NCBI RefSeq assembly: GCF_026239735.1
Contig: NZ_JAPIVT010000020.1
Coordinates: 1-64,000, forward strand
DNA length: 64,000 nt
Direction: 5' to 3'
Source of the DNA: Pedobacter sp. MC2016-05
GTDB lineage: Bacteria; Bacteroidota; Bacteroidia; Sphingobacteriales; Sphingobacteriaceae
The notes below the pieces were generated by a model. That model made no database searches. It worked only from the letters and a program-made list of their open reading frames with translations, and had not been told where the DNA came from. The position numbers were made by a program, and so were the translations under genes. Of the stretch, positions 44,583 to 53,763 are shown one piece after another. Position 1 is the first letter of the stretch; each line of letters begins with the position of its first letter.

Positions 44583-47312
44583 ATCCGCTACAAATTCATA
44601 GTCACCCGAACCTATCTCATAAATCGCCCGGTTATTCTCCATTTTAACAAATTTCAAATCTTTTATTGATCTGATCTTTTCCGAAACCTCGCTTTTGCTT
44701 TTTGCAGGAATATAAACCATTGCCGTTGTATTTGGCGGAACGCTTAAACTCCAGGTAAAGGTGTTTCCTGTTTTATTATAATTGCTTTTGATCATGCCAT
44801 AAATTGAATTATAACTGGCATTTACAGTGTTGAGCCCTTCAATCATTTCAGGCTTCATCGTGATCTGTTTAAAAGCAGCACTTTCAGATTTAATCCCTGC
44901 AAGGTTTTCATAATACCAAATCAGTAAATCGCCAAGCATCATCACATGGTTTTGCGAATTCATTTTCGGATCTGCTGTATTACCATTCCATAATTCCCAA
45001 ATAGTAGTGGCACCATTTTCGACCATGTAACCCCAACTTGGATAGCTTTTTTGGGTAGCAACGGTATAGGCGAGATCTGGTCTGCCATAGTCATTCAAAC
45101 AACGCATTAACCATTGAATCCCCACCAAACCATTACTTAAATGCCCTTTATTGGTCACTTCAACAGTGTGGGTGATATTTCTAAAAACAGTCTCTACCTT
45201 ATCTTTCGGAACCATGCCAAAGTAAAGCGGAATAATATTATCGGTCAAAGCATTTGTAGCATAATATCCTTGCTGATTATAATACTTTTCATTGAAAGCA
45301 TTTTTGATCTTCTCTCCCAAAACTTCGTAGGTTTTTACATCGTCCTCCTTACCAATTGCTTTTCCAAATTGTATCATCAGGTTTGTAAAGTGGTAATAAT
45401 ATGCTGTTGAAATCAATTCAGAAGGATATTTTTTATCAGCACTTTTGCCTCGCCCAAATTCAATTGTAATGGGCGGCATACACCAATCGCCGTAACTATC
45501 TTTAGTTAAAATATAATCTTTCATGTAGCGATCTTGCATATAAGAAAGCCATTTTTTCATCGCCGGATAATTATCGCGAACAGGAGATACGTCGCCGGTT
45601 TGCTTGTAAAGCATCTCTGTTACCAGAAGCATTGCCCCTGGCCAAGTCATGTTATCGCTGTAATAACGCCAGAAAGCAGGCGCAACATCAGGAATTGCAC
45701 CATCTTCTTTTTGCGAATTTCTAATATCCTGTAACCATTTAGCATAAAACCTGCCATTATCAAACAAGAAATTCTCACCATAAGCTACTGCGCCTCTATC
45801 GCCCAACCATGGCATACGCTCGTTGCGTTGCGGACAATCAACCGGAATTCCCTTATAGCTTCCTGCAATTCCCCACCAGGCATTTTTGAATATCTGATTG
45901 GTTAAGACATTCGAAGTTTCAAAAGTTCCAACAGTTTTCATATTGTCGTAAACCATTTTACCAACAAAATCATTCACTGATGGTTGGTAACTATATCCCG
46001 AAAGTTCTACGAACCTAAAGCCCCTGTAAGTGAACGTGGGCTCCCAGGTTTCGGTTTCCCCACCCTTCAAAGTGTACAAATCTGTACATTTCGCATTGCG
46101 AAGATTGGCCGTAAAGAGTTCTCCGTTGTCTTGCAACGACTCAGCAAAACGCATTTTGATTTGCTTCCCTTTTAGTCCTCTAACCTTTATTTGCAACCAA
46201 CCAACCATGTTTTGCCCCATGTCAAGAATATATCTTCCACCAGAAAGTTTCGAAATTGAAACCGGCTTCAAGGTATTCATCACCTTCATATTCTCATTCA
46301 TTTGAGCCTCAATCACTCCGCTAGGTTCCTGCACAAATTCCGCTTTCAGCCACTTGCTATCATCAAAACCCACTGTATTCCAACCAGCTGCTTCTTTGGT
46401 CGCATCATATTCTTCACCGTCGTATTCGTTATTCGTTCTAATAGGGCCATCGGCAGTACCTTTCCAGCTATTATCAGTATCAATATTTGCCGTGCTCCCG
46501 TCTGTATAAACAATGTTGATATTCATCAGCATCTTCGGGAAACCAAATGTTTTTATTTTATAAGGCTTTTCATTCTGGCGCATGGCGAAAAAACGTCCGT
46601 TACCCAATATCGCACCAACAGCGTTTTTCCCGTTTTTGATGTAACTGGTTACATCGTAAGTGTTGTACTTTACATTCTTGGTGTAATCAGTTGGGGATGG
46701 CGATAGAACGTCGTTTCCCACTTTTTTTCCGTTGATAAAAAGCTCGTACAAACCCAAACCAATGATAGATGCAGTGGCGCTTTTAACCTGCTTGGTATTT
46801 TGAAATTCCTTTCTAAAATATCTTGCCGAGAGGCGTGAGTCAGTCTTGATATTATCCCAGGCAAATGCCCTGTCGAAACCGATCCAACCTTTTGGCCAAT
46901 CTTTGTAGTACAGCAGGCCCATAGAAAAATAATTTGGTGTAGACCACTCGCTTTGACCCGCGCTTGTCCAAACTTTTACCTTCCAAAATGCCTTTGCTCT
47001 ACTTTTTAATGGCTTTCCATTGTAGCTTATATGAATTGATTCTGCCGTATTAACTTTTTGCGAATCCCATAAATCGCCTTCATTTGCACTTAGTTTTTCT
47101 GCAGTTGATGAAACCAATATTTGATAAGCGGTCTGCATTACATTTCGGTCTTTTGAAATAATATGCCATGCAAAACGAGGTTTTTGAACATCGATTCCAA
47201 GTGGATTTTCGAGCATTTCGCAGGTTGTATTCTGCAAAGAAACTTGCGCCACCACTTTTGTTAATGGTAGTAACCAAATACTGATTATCGCTATGTAGAT
47301 TTTAATGTTCAT
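44574..47312 (-). CDS. GH78 alpha-L-rhamnosidase (right arm)
   Basis: 912 residues with signal peptide (LTKVVAQ). N-terminal fibronectin-like domain (TCEMLENPLGIDVQKPRFAWHI), jelly-roll (SATASIIGLGLYELFINGKKVG), then the catalytic (alpha/alpha)6 barrel with VDCPQRNERMPWLGDRGAVAYG (general-acid Glu present) and a C-terminal sandwich. Same layout as the left-arm GH78 but only moderately similar, so it may cut a different rhamnose linkage. It lies 123 bp downstream of GH2, with a family-H repeat between them, and 193 bp upstream of the DUF3826 gene. Periplasmic. Confidence 0.95.
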   Translation of the reverse strand: MNIKIYIAIISIWLLPLTKVVAQVSLQNTTCEMLENPLGIDVQKPRFAWHIISKDRNVMQTAYQILVSSTAEKLSANEGDLWDSQKVNTAESIHISYNGKPLKSRAKAFWKVKVWTSAGQSEWSTPNYFSMGLLYYKDWPKGWIGFDRAFAWDNIKTDSRLSARYFRKEFQNTKQVKSATASIIGLGLYELFINGKKVGNDVLSPSPTDYTKNVKYNTYDVTSYIKNGKNAVGAILGNGRFFAMRQNEKPYKIKTFGFPKMLMNINIVYTDGSTANIDTDNSWKGTADGPIRTNNEYDGEEYDATKEAAGWNTVGFDDSKWLKAEFVQEPSGVIEAQMNENMKVMNTLKPVSISKLSGGRYILDMGQNMVGWLQIKVRGLKGKQIKMRFAESLQDNGELFTANLRNAKCTDLYTLKGGETETWEPTFTYRGFRFVELSGYSYQPSVNDFVGKMVYDNMKTVGTFETSNVLTNQIFKNAWWGIAGSYKGIPVDCPQRNERMPWLGDRGAVAYGENFLFDNGRFYAKWLQDIRNSQKEDGAIPDVAPAFWRYYSDNMTWPGAMLLVTEMLYKQTGDVSPVRDNYPAMKKWLSYMQDRYMKDYILTKDSYGDWCMPPITIEFGRGKSADKKYPSELISTAYYYHFTNLMIQFGKAIGKEDDVKTYEVLGEKIKNAFNEKYYNQQGYYATNALTDNIIPLYFGMVPKDKVETVFRNITHTVEVTNKGHLSNGLVGIQWLMRCLNDYGRPDLAYTVATQKSYPSWGYMVENGATTIWELWNGNTADPKMNSQNHVMMLGDLLIWYYENLAGIKSESAAFKQITMKPEMIEGLNTVNASYNSIYGMIKSNYNKTGNTFTWSLSVPPNTTAMVYIPAKSKSEVSEKIRSIKDLKFVKMENNRAIYEIGSGDYEFVADGK

Positions 47313-47318
47313 TTATGT

Positions 47319-47440
47319 TTAATTGGGAAAATAGAGAGTAGAAAATAGGAAATTGATATAAATTTAACGCCTATTTGCAACTCTCCATTAACCATTAGTC
47401 ATCTTACCTATTCTCAATTGTCAATTCCCTAATTCCTACT
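47319..47440. repeat. Family-H intergenic repeat
   Basis: GGGAAAATAGAGAGTAGAAAATAGGAAATTG on the left and CCTATTCTCAATTGTCAATTCCCTAATTCC on the right are imperfect inverses filling the GH2-GH78 gap. Confidence 0.5.
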
Positions 47441-50213
47441 TCCCTGAAAAATCAAAATACAAAGTCATATCCAATGCCCTACTTTGGTCCTTATCAAAAT
47501 CATAAAATACATGTTTCATTCCCATTGGTCCGGTGGTTTCTGGTTTCTGCGTTTTGGTTCCTATTGCCGAGATTCCGTTCATAAAAGAAATATCGCCGTT
47601 TGGAAATGTCGGGCTCATATTATCCCACTCGGTATCTTTCGATTTCTTTGGTGTAAATAACCTTAAAAATACGTCTTCTCTATCCGTTACCACTTTAAAA
47701 GATTGTTGTTTTCCAACAAATTCACACCAATACATGTTGGAATAATAACCTTTAAATTCAGGATATTGCCAGCCAGGTTCGCCAGTTGCCGAATCGTTAT
47801 AATCCTTTTTCCAGATGCCAAACTGCTGCCCTTTCATCCTGTTTTTCCAAACTCGGTAAGGCCCATTGCCTTTATATTCTACACTTTTCATCTCCGTTTC
47901 AGGATACGAAAAATTTAATCCAACAAATGTGGTAAAATAGGCCGAAGGAAAATATTTAACCTCCATTTTTAACCATCCAGAAGGATAAATTGTCCACTGT
48001 AAAGTATTCCAGCTTTCTTTCTTATCGAATTTGGATGAAATTACCAGATTTTGACCATCCATTTTAGTGGTAAAATTTTTGAAGTTGTTTTCAGCTTCCT
48101 GTAATACAGGTCCGTTTGTAAACGGAATTACACCATTTGAATTTTTAGCTTGTTGCAATAATCCTGTTGTTTTATTGAATATGAAGTCAATACCATTTGC
48201 CGACACCTGATACGATTTCGCATCTTCCTTTAAAATTATTTTCGATGGCCCAGTGGTTACCACTATTTTATCTGCGTCAGCTTTTGGCAAGGTAATCGGG
48301 AAACTCCAGGTAAATAATTCTTTGCCATAAACATCCTTTACGGTGAGGTAAAGCGCATCAAAACTTCTCCAATCTGCAGGAAGATTGATTTGCAATTTTC
48401 CTTTTTCAAAAGGTTTAATGTTTGGCGCATCTGCTTTACCGGCCTTAAATTCAGCATCAGCTCCACCAGACTTAAGCATTCTCAATTTCCATTCGTAAGT
48501 ACATTGATTAAGGTTCGTAAACGTGTAACGGTTCTCCAATAAAAAGGAGCCATCAAAACCAGCGGTCATCTCTCTTTTCTCAACAAAAACAGGACTCCAA
48601 ACTTCCTTAATGGTAAAGAAGCTGCCCTCCTTTTCATGGTAAGGACCAACAATACCATCGGGACCATGATTTCCATCCGTATCCAGTTCCCCGTTTTTAT
48701 CTGTACGAACAACGGCCTGGTCGGCAAAATCCCAAAGAAAACCACCTGCTGAAAGCGGGTTGTTCCACATCGCGTTCCAATAATCTTCTATCCCAGCGCC
48801 ATGTCCGCCATCCCACATACCATGCAAAAATTCTGTTGGCATTAAAATATTATGCCCATGATCATAATTTCCTATTCCGTAATTGAATTCACGGTAATGT
48901 GTGGTTTCAAATCCATAAAAAACTTCCCATGGATGAATCAATGGCCGCTTCTGAATATCTTCTTCAGCAAAAAGATGATCGAGTTCGCGGTTATGTCCAC
49001 CCTCGTTTCCATTTGCCCAGAATATAATTGATGGATGATTTTCATCGTTCAGCATCATTTCTTTCATCAATTTTGTGCCTGTGGGCGTGTCGTAAGTGCC
49101 ATGCCAGCCAGCTAATTCATCCATCACAAATAAACCGAGCGAATCGCAAACCTCTAAAAAGTGGCCATCTGGAGGATAATGCGACATGCGCACTGCGTTC
49201 ATGTTCATTTCTTTCATGAGCTCAACATCAGCAATGCTTATTTTTTTACTTGTTGTTCTGCCTGATGTCGGATAAAATGAATGCCTGTTTACTCCTTTGA
49301 ATTTTATTTTAACTCCATTTACATAAACGCCATCACGCTCTTTTACTTCTACTGTTCTAAAACCAATTTTTTTAGAAAGCTGATGGATGATTTTCCCTTT
49401 TTTAATGAGCGAAAAGATGGCTGTATAAAGGGTTGGAAATTCTGAGGACCAAAGTTCTGGCTGAGAAAACTGCTGGTTTAACGTCAATTTTTGAGTTCCT
49501 TTTTTAACCGCAGTAGTAAATCTGTCACCAAAACGTTTCCCATCTTTAGAAAAAACCTCCACTTCAACTTTGTCGGCATCACCAGCAAAGGCCACCTGAG
49601 CGTTTAAGTTTCCATTGGCTTTAGCATCGATTTGCATTCTTTCAAAATGTGTTTGTGGCAAAGCTTCGAGATAAACAGGCCTGAAAATCCCGCCAAAAAT
49701 CCAGAAATCAGCTTTACGCTCTGCTTCGTTTACTGATTTATTTGCCGAATGTTTTGAAACCTTCACTTCCAGTAAATTCTCACCATCAAGTTTAACCAGG
49801 TTGGAAATATTATATCTAAACACATAAAAAGAACCCTGGTGCGCAGCTCCTGCTAATTTTCCATTTATTTTAACTTCGGTATCCGTCATCGAACCCTCAA
49901 AGACAATATTGATTTGCTGACTCTTCCAGTTGCCCGGAACTTTAAATTTATACTTGTAAAGTCCCTCTTCCTTTCCTTTGTTTTCCTCCTTATTAAAGCC
50001 GTAGTTGTATTTACCAAAACCCCGTAATTCCCAATTAGAAGGTACTGGAATGGTTGTCCACTTACCCGAATTTGCACCAGCAGTACAGAAAAAATCCCAG
50101 TTCACAGTATCATCATTTCCCATTCCAGAAAGATATAATTTTTCCGTTTGCTGCGCACTTGCAACACCAAACAACATAATCGAACAAAAGAAAAGTATAA
50201 ATCTGAGTTTCAT
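47436..50213 (-). CDS. GH2 beta-galactosidase-family enzyme (right arm)
   Basis: 925 residues with signal peptide (FGVASAQQ). The sugar-binding jelly-roll includes TIPVPSNWELRGFGKYNYG, the typical LacZ-like W-E-x-x-G strand. The Ig-like domain and TIM barrel follow: VNRHSFYPTSGRTTSK, MRMSHYPPDGHFLEVCD-like SHYP motif, acid/base Glu in HPSIIFWANGNEGGHN and nucleophile Glu in ILMPTEFLHGMWDGG. A C-terminal large sandwich domain (~residue 640-925) is present. Expected to remove beta-galactosyl or beta-glucuronosyl caps from rhamnogalacturonan side chains in the periplasm; the NGNEGGHN variant suggests a specificity shift relative to classic LacZ. The ATG overlaps the acetylesterase stop (TAATG). 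Confidence 0.93.
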   Translation of the reverse strand: MKLRFILFFCSIMLFGVASAQQTEKLYLSGMGNDDTVNWDFFCTAGANSGKWTTIPVPSNWELRGFGKYNYGFNKEENKGKEEGLYKYKFKVPGNWKSQQINIVFEGSMTDTEVKINGKLAGAAHQGSFYVFRYNISNLVKLDGENLLEVKVSKHSANKSVNEAERKADFWIFGGIFRPVYLEALPQTHFERMQIDAKANGNLNAQVAFAGDADKVEVEVFSKDGKRFGDRFTTAVKKGTQKLTLNQQFSQPELWSSEFPTLYTAIFSLIKKGKIIHQLSKKIGFRTVEVKERDGVYVNGVKIKFKGVNRHSFYPTSGRTTSKKISIADVELMKEMNMNAVRMSHYPPDGHFLEVCDSLGLFVMDELAGWHGTYDTPTGTKLMKEMMLNDENHPSIIFWANGNEGGHNRELDHLFAEEDIQKRPLIHPWEVFYGFETTHYREFNYGIGNYDHGHNILMPTEFLHGMWDGGHGAGIEDYWNAMWNNPLSAGGFLWDFADQAVVRTDKNGELDTDGNHGPDGIVGPYHEKEGSFFTIKEVWSPVFVEKREMTAGFDGSFLLENRYTFTNLNQCTYEWKLRMLKSGGADAEFKAGKADAPNIKPFEKGKLQINLPADWRSFDALYLTVKDVYGKELFTWSFPITLPKADADKIVVTTGPSKIILKEDAKSYQVSANGIDFIFNKTTGLLQQAKNSNGVIPFTNGPVLQEAENNFKNFTTKMDGQNLVISSKFDKKESWNTLQWTIYPSGWLKMEVKYFPSAYFTTFVGLNFSYPETEMKSVEYKGNGPYRVWKNRMKGQQFGIWKKDYNDSATGEPGWQYPEFKGYYSNMYWCEFVGKQQSFKVVTDREDVFLRLFTPKKSKDTEWDNMSPTFPNGDISFMNGISAIGTKTQKPETTGPMGMKHVFYDFDKDQSRALDMTLYFDFSGK

Positions 50214-51667
50214 TAATTGGTTTTAAATTGGCTGGTTAAAGGATTATCAGTTCTGAAAGGTAGTGCAGGTAAACCATTACTATATAAGTTACCAGTAGGG
50301 TTTTCTGTCCAATTGTAACGTACTGCTTTTGGATTAGGAACTTCATTCGAAGAAACGATCACTTTTCCTTCTCTAATGTTAGCTTTGGCTACAACAAATT
50401 TTCCATCACTGCCTGCGATAGTAAAACCAGTGATAATGTTACCTGCAATCGGTCTTAAATAATCGAAATCCATAATAGCCATATTGTTTTTAAAACCAAC
50501 GCTTTTATAAACCGGCCCGGAAAACTCTATTTTCTGATTGTATGTTTTGCCTAAAGCTAAAAGTGCTAAACGCCTTCCCACCTCCCATTTGTAGGTTGGA
50601 TGCAAATCTGCTCCGTTGTCATTTAAATCAGAAGTTGCAATTATTCCTGTATTTGGCAAAAGTAAAACTTGCTGTTGAGCCTCCCAAAAATTAGGTTCCG
50701 TATCTGGCGTGAGTACAACTCTATCGCTTTTTTGCGTGCTATAATCGTAAGGTGCAATCTGAACGTAGTAAAAAGGCAGTTGCTCGCCCCAGGCCTTTCT
50801 CCATAAGTTAACCAATGTTTTAAGCTTGTAGGAATAACTAATGGTTTCATTTAAAAAGCAGTTGGTCTCTCCCTGGTACCACAAAAAACCGCGGACTTTA
50901 AACTTGGTTAGCGGCTCAATCATTGGTGTATAAAACTTGCCTGGGTCGTTGCTTACCTTTTTATTTTTGAAGTATTCCTCCTGCGCAAAAGCCTCCGGAG
51001 AAACCCAGGGTTCAATGGCACTGCCAGAAACAGCAGAAGAAATCATTCCAACCGGAATACCCAATTTTTCTTGGATTTCTTTCGCGAAAAAATAACCTAC
51101 AGCCGAAAATGCCCTTAAAGCAGAATCTTCTGCAACGGCCCAACTTTTATGAATAGAATCGGGTTTTGTCAACTGCTTGCGGTTGACCAGGAAAATCCTG
51201 ATCTGTTGATTCTTGGCCTTTTCTACCGCATCTGCAGGAAAACGCAGTTTCTCATTTTTTGGTTTAGGAATTTTCGCCAGTTTACGCATTTGATATTCCA
51301 TGTTCGATTGACCGGAACATAGCCAAACTTCACCGACTAAAATATTCGTCAATTCAATTTTGTTAGTGCCTGAAATCGTCATCGTCTGAGGTTGTGCAGA
51401 AGTTTTTAATGGTGATAATAACACAGACCAATTGCCATTTTTATCCGTTATGGCTTGCGTTCTTTGTCCTGCAAAAGTAACCTCTACTTTTTCATCTGGT
51501 GAAGCAAATCCCCAGATGTTGATGGGCTTATCTCGCTGCAGAACCATATTACTCGATAAAATTTGCGGCAAAAGAATTTTGGCGTTGGCAGAAAAAGAAA
51601 GTACAAGTAGAACTAATGTCAAGAAAGATTGCTTCGTTCCTCGCAATGATGGTGAGGCGGTCGTCAT
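50213..51667 (-). CDS. Secreted SGNH acetylesterase (sialate O-acetylesterase family), second copy
   Basis: 484 residues from ATG 51667. A farther ATG (51769), 1 bp from the upstream stop, would add 34 codons that translate a family-A repeat, so the repeat seems to have been absorbed at the gene start. The signal MTTASPSLRGTKQSFLTLV continues to SFSANA. Catalytic blocks are complete: EVWLCSGQSNMEYQM (nucleophile Ser), VRGFLWYQGETNC and DNGADLHPTYKWEVG with the Asp-x-His pair. It deacetylates pectin oligosaccharides in the periplasm. Unlike the copy at 4512-5939 it keeps the Asp of the last block. It is followed by GH2 with a 1-base overlap. Confidence 0.88.
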   Translation of the reverse strand: MTTASPSLRGTKQSFLTLVLLVLSFSANAKILLPQILSSNMVLQRDKPINIWGFASPDEKVEVTFAGQRTQAITDKNGNWSVLLSPLKTSAQPQTMTISGTNKIELTNILVGEVWLCSGQSNMEYQMRKLAKIPKPKNEKLRFPADAVEKAKNQQIRIFLVNRKQLTKPDSIHKSWAVAEDSALRAFSAVGYFFAKEIQEKLGIPVGMISSAVSGSAIEPWVSPEAFAQEEYFKNKKVSNDPGKFYTPMIEPLTKFKVRGFLWYQGETNCFLNETISYSYKLKTLVNLWRKAWGEQLPFYYVQIAPYDYSTQKSDRVVLTPDTEPNFWEAQQQVLLLPNTGIIATSDLNDNGADLHPTYKWEVGRRLALLALGKTYNQKIEFSGPVYKSVGFKNNMAIMDFDYLRPIAGNIITGFTIAGSDGKFVVAKANIREGKVIVSSNEVPNPKAVRYNWTENPTGNLYSNGLPALPFRTDNPLTSQFKTN

Positions 51668-51746
51668 TGCCAAGCCGGGCTGGTGCGAGCTGAAACAATC
51701 TGATTGATCTAATGAGATTGCTTTGTCGTGCCTCCTCGCAATGACG
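51626..51746. repeat. One and a half family-A repeats across the acetylesterase start
   Basis: A right arm (AGATTGCTTCGTTCCTCGCAATGATGG, 51626-51652) and a full copy (CGTCATTGCCAAGCC...TGCCTCCTCGCAATGACG, 51661-51746) lie between the upstream stop and the signal peptide. They supply the ATG at 51667. Confidence 0.88.
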
Positions 51747-51770
51747 ATGTGTTTATCAATATTCCCCATC

Positions 51771-53600
51771 TTAAAACCCTTCCGTTTTTACATATTTAAT
51801 CGAATAGATAGCCTCTTTCTTCTCAGATTCTCCTGCATTTTTCAAATCGTAAGTCTGATCGGCAGGTGTATCCACGTTTGGAAAGCGACGAACAGCTCCA
51901 GTTCGGAAAACAATACGAGAAACATCAGCCACAGGCTGAAAAGCTAAACTTAGTGAAGTTTCTTTTCCATTAACGGTAAGCGAATAGAATCTGGTGTGTG
52001 CATCTAACTTCAATTTGATATCGTAACTTTTTCCAGCCTCATATTTCATGAAATTTTTGTACCGGGCGCCAGCTTTTCCACTTAAATTTCCGGCGGTATC
52101 AAATGTCAAACGAACACTTGCCGTTCCTTTTGCGTCTTGCAATTCAATCTCCAGTAAACCGAAATCGTTTTGTTTTGGCGTAACCGAAAATGAAGTAATT
52201 ATTTTTTTAGATACAGGAAATAAACGCTCGGCTTTTGCATAATCAAAGGGATCTTTATCTCTTAAAACCAAAGCACCATTTTCAACTTTTACAGCTGCCC
52301 AAAGCGGACTGTAAATATTCCAATTTTCTAGTGCTTTTTCTTTAGAAAGTTTATCGAAATCATCGTTAACATGTTGCGTAGCTTTATCATTAACAGGTAA
52401 AGGAACTGATGAAACCCAGATATCTTCCTTGTTCATGCTGTAGGTTACCCATAATTTTCCATCGGCGGGTTTTCCATTTCCTTCGATAATACCACGAACA
52501 TACTGCGGACCATAAGATTTGTAGTTTCCACCATACCGCATCGGGGTAATTTCGCCATTTATCAAAAGCAAATTGGTATAATCCAAACCATTTTTGCTGG
52601 TTGATATGGCTAAAGGCCACCGGTATTCCGAGGGATTATAAACTGTTGCGTAGTTGCCATCAGCAGTTTTTTGACCCCAAATTTTGGCGTTACTGTTTAC
52701 AAAACCTGGTGCTCGAAAGGCACTCTCAGGCCAGCTTTTTCCGTTATCAGTGCTAATCGCGGTCAATGCATTTTTCCATAGACCAACCACCCTGCCATCA
52801 GGCAAGTGATAATAACTGAAAGCTTTATACTGTTTTTGCAAAGTGATTAGCGGATCTTTCCTATCTGCTTCTTCGTTCCATTGCTGCGTCATTAGCTTAT
52901 TGGCCAATAACTCGTTACAAGCTGCAACGAAAGCTTTATTTTTACTCTTTGTAAAGTATGGATATTTGGTATTTTTCTCTGTGTAACCAGGATTGTAGTG
53001 AATAAAATAAATGGGACCATACTTTCCATTAGCTTGAATTTCGCGAACTGCTCTACCAATTCCATGGCCATCGTTAGGGTCGTCTTTAGCATCAAAACTG
53101 ATTGCATAAAAACCCAGAACCAGAAATACATTTTTTGTTGAAACATAAAAACCCATGCGCTGATGCATTACCGCATCTAAATCTTTAGCCACATCGGTTC
53201 TGCCTTCTTTGGTGGTACCATCCGCAATTCTGTAAATAGGAAAAATTACGTCTGGCTTAGTCCAGGTATAACCATCTGGTGAGGATTGCAATAGAGTTTG
53301 CCCTGGCGGAATACTTTCGCCAACCTTATCACTTAAGTATTCTACGTAAAATTTATTGTTCCAATAGGCCAACATTGGTGCATGGTTATAGGTCCAGCCA
53401 AAGTTTTCAGCTAATTCCGGGTGTTCTCTATTCGCTCTAAAAGTTTGAATATTATGAACCCCCATAACCGGCGAAAGTTGTCCATGATGATAATCTGCGT
53501 TCACTAAAGTCTTCCCGGTGTAGCGTACTGTATCCTGTGCTTGCGATGTTGACAATGCAAGTGCAAGTGATAAGATGATATATAGCCTATTCAATTTCAT
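51771..53600 (-). CDS. Secreted BNR-type beta-propeller protein, possible lyase or glycosidase
   Basis: 609 residues with signal peptide (LALSTSQAQD). An N-terminal propeller (~residues 40-420) contains Asp-box-like motifs SSPDGYTWTKP, STDNGKSWPES and STSKNGLDYTN, and His/Tyr/Arg-rich strands such as YHHGQLSPVMGVHNIQTFR and WTYNHAPMLAYWN. A C-terminal concanavalin-like sandwich (~430-605) contains SFSVTPKQNDFGLLEIEL. Comparable propeller families in other bacteria and fungi include rhamnose-glucuronate lyases (PL42-type) and sialidase-like hydrolases, so a rhamnosyl-uronate lyase is a fair guess; I cannot assign a family. Co-encoded with acetylesterase, GH2 and GH43. Confidence 0.7.
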   Translation of the reverse strand: MKLNRLYIILSLALALSTSQAQDTVRYTGKTLVNADYHHGQLSPVMGVHNIQTFRANREHPELAENFGWTYNHAPMLAYWNNKFYVEYLSDKVGESIPPGQTLLQSSPDGYTWTKPDVIFPIYRIADGTTKEGRTDVAKDLDAVMHQRMGFYVSTKNVFLVLGFYAISFDAKDDPNDGHGIGRAVREIQANGKYGPIYFIHYNPGYTEKNTKYPYFTKSKNKAFVAACNELLANKLMTQQWNEEADRKDPLITLQKQYKAFSYYHLPDGRVVGLWKNALTAISTDNGKSWPESAFRAPGFVNSNAKIWGQKTADGNYATVYNPSEYRWPLAISTSKNGLDYTNLLLINGEITPMRYGGNYKSYGPQYVRGIIEGNGKPADGKLWVTYSMNKEDIWVSSVPLPVNDKATQHVNDDFDKLSKEKALENWNIYSPLWAAVKVENGALVLRDKDPFDYAKAERLFPVSKKIITSFSVTPKQNDFGLLEIELQDAKGTASVRLTFDTAGNLSGKAGARYKNFMKYEAGKSYDIKLKLDAHTRFYSLTVNGKETSLSLAFQPVADVSRIVFRTGAVRRFPNVDTPADQTYDLKNAGESEKKEAIYSIKYVKTEGF

Positions 53601-53616
53601 TCTTCTTTTATTTTGC

Positions 53617-53722
53617 CGTCATTGCGAGTTTTCGATTTGTCATCGAAACGAAGCAATCTTACAACGGAGGTTTTCTCATTTCATGCCAACGCTTTAGGAT
53701 TGCTTCGTACCTCGCAAAGACG
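53617..53722. repeat. Family-A inverted repeat with enlarged centre
   Basis: CGTCATTGCGAG... and GGATTGCTTCGTACCTCGCAAAGACG flank an expanded ~55-nt centre, in the gap between the GH43-like and BNR genes. Confidence 0.85.
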
Positions 53723-53730
53723 AATTTTAT

Positions 53731-53757
53731 TTTCGGCTGGTGAGACACCAACCGAAA
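53731..53757. repeat. Hairpin repeat TTTCGGCTGGTG / CACCAACCGAAA
   Basis: A 12-bp stem with one C/A mismatch and a 3-nt loop, 6 bp past the GH43-like stop. The TTGGTG core matches the element at 28-51. Confidence 0.7.
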
Positions 53758-53763
53758 GTCCTT

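Noticed and set aside
46302-46706. 134-codon plus-strand open frame inside GH78
   Set aside because: It lies entirely antisense to a well-conserved glycosidase gene; its protein is low-complexity hydrophobic/aromatic sequence with no recognisable motif.
42502-51667. A sialic-acid utilisation system (sialidase-fold plus sialate O-acetylesterase names)
   Set aside because: No N-acetylneuraminate lyase, epimerase or kinase genes are seen; all neighbours are pectin enzymes, and these families act on many acetylated or acidic sugars.
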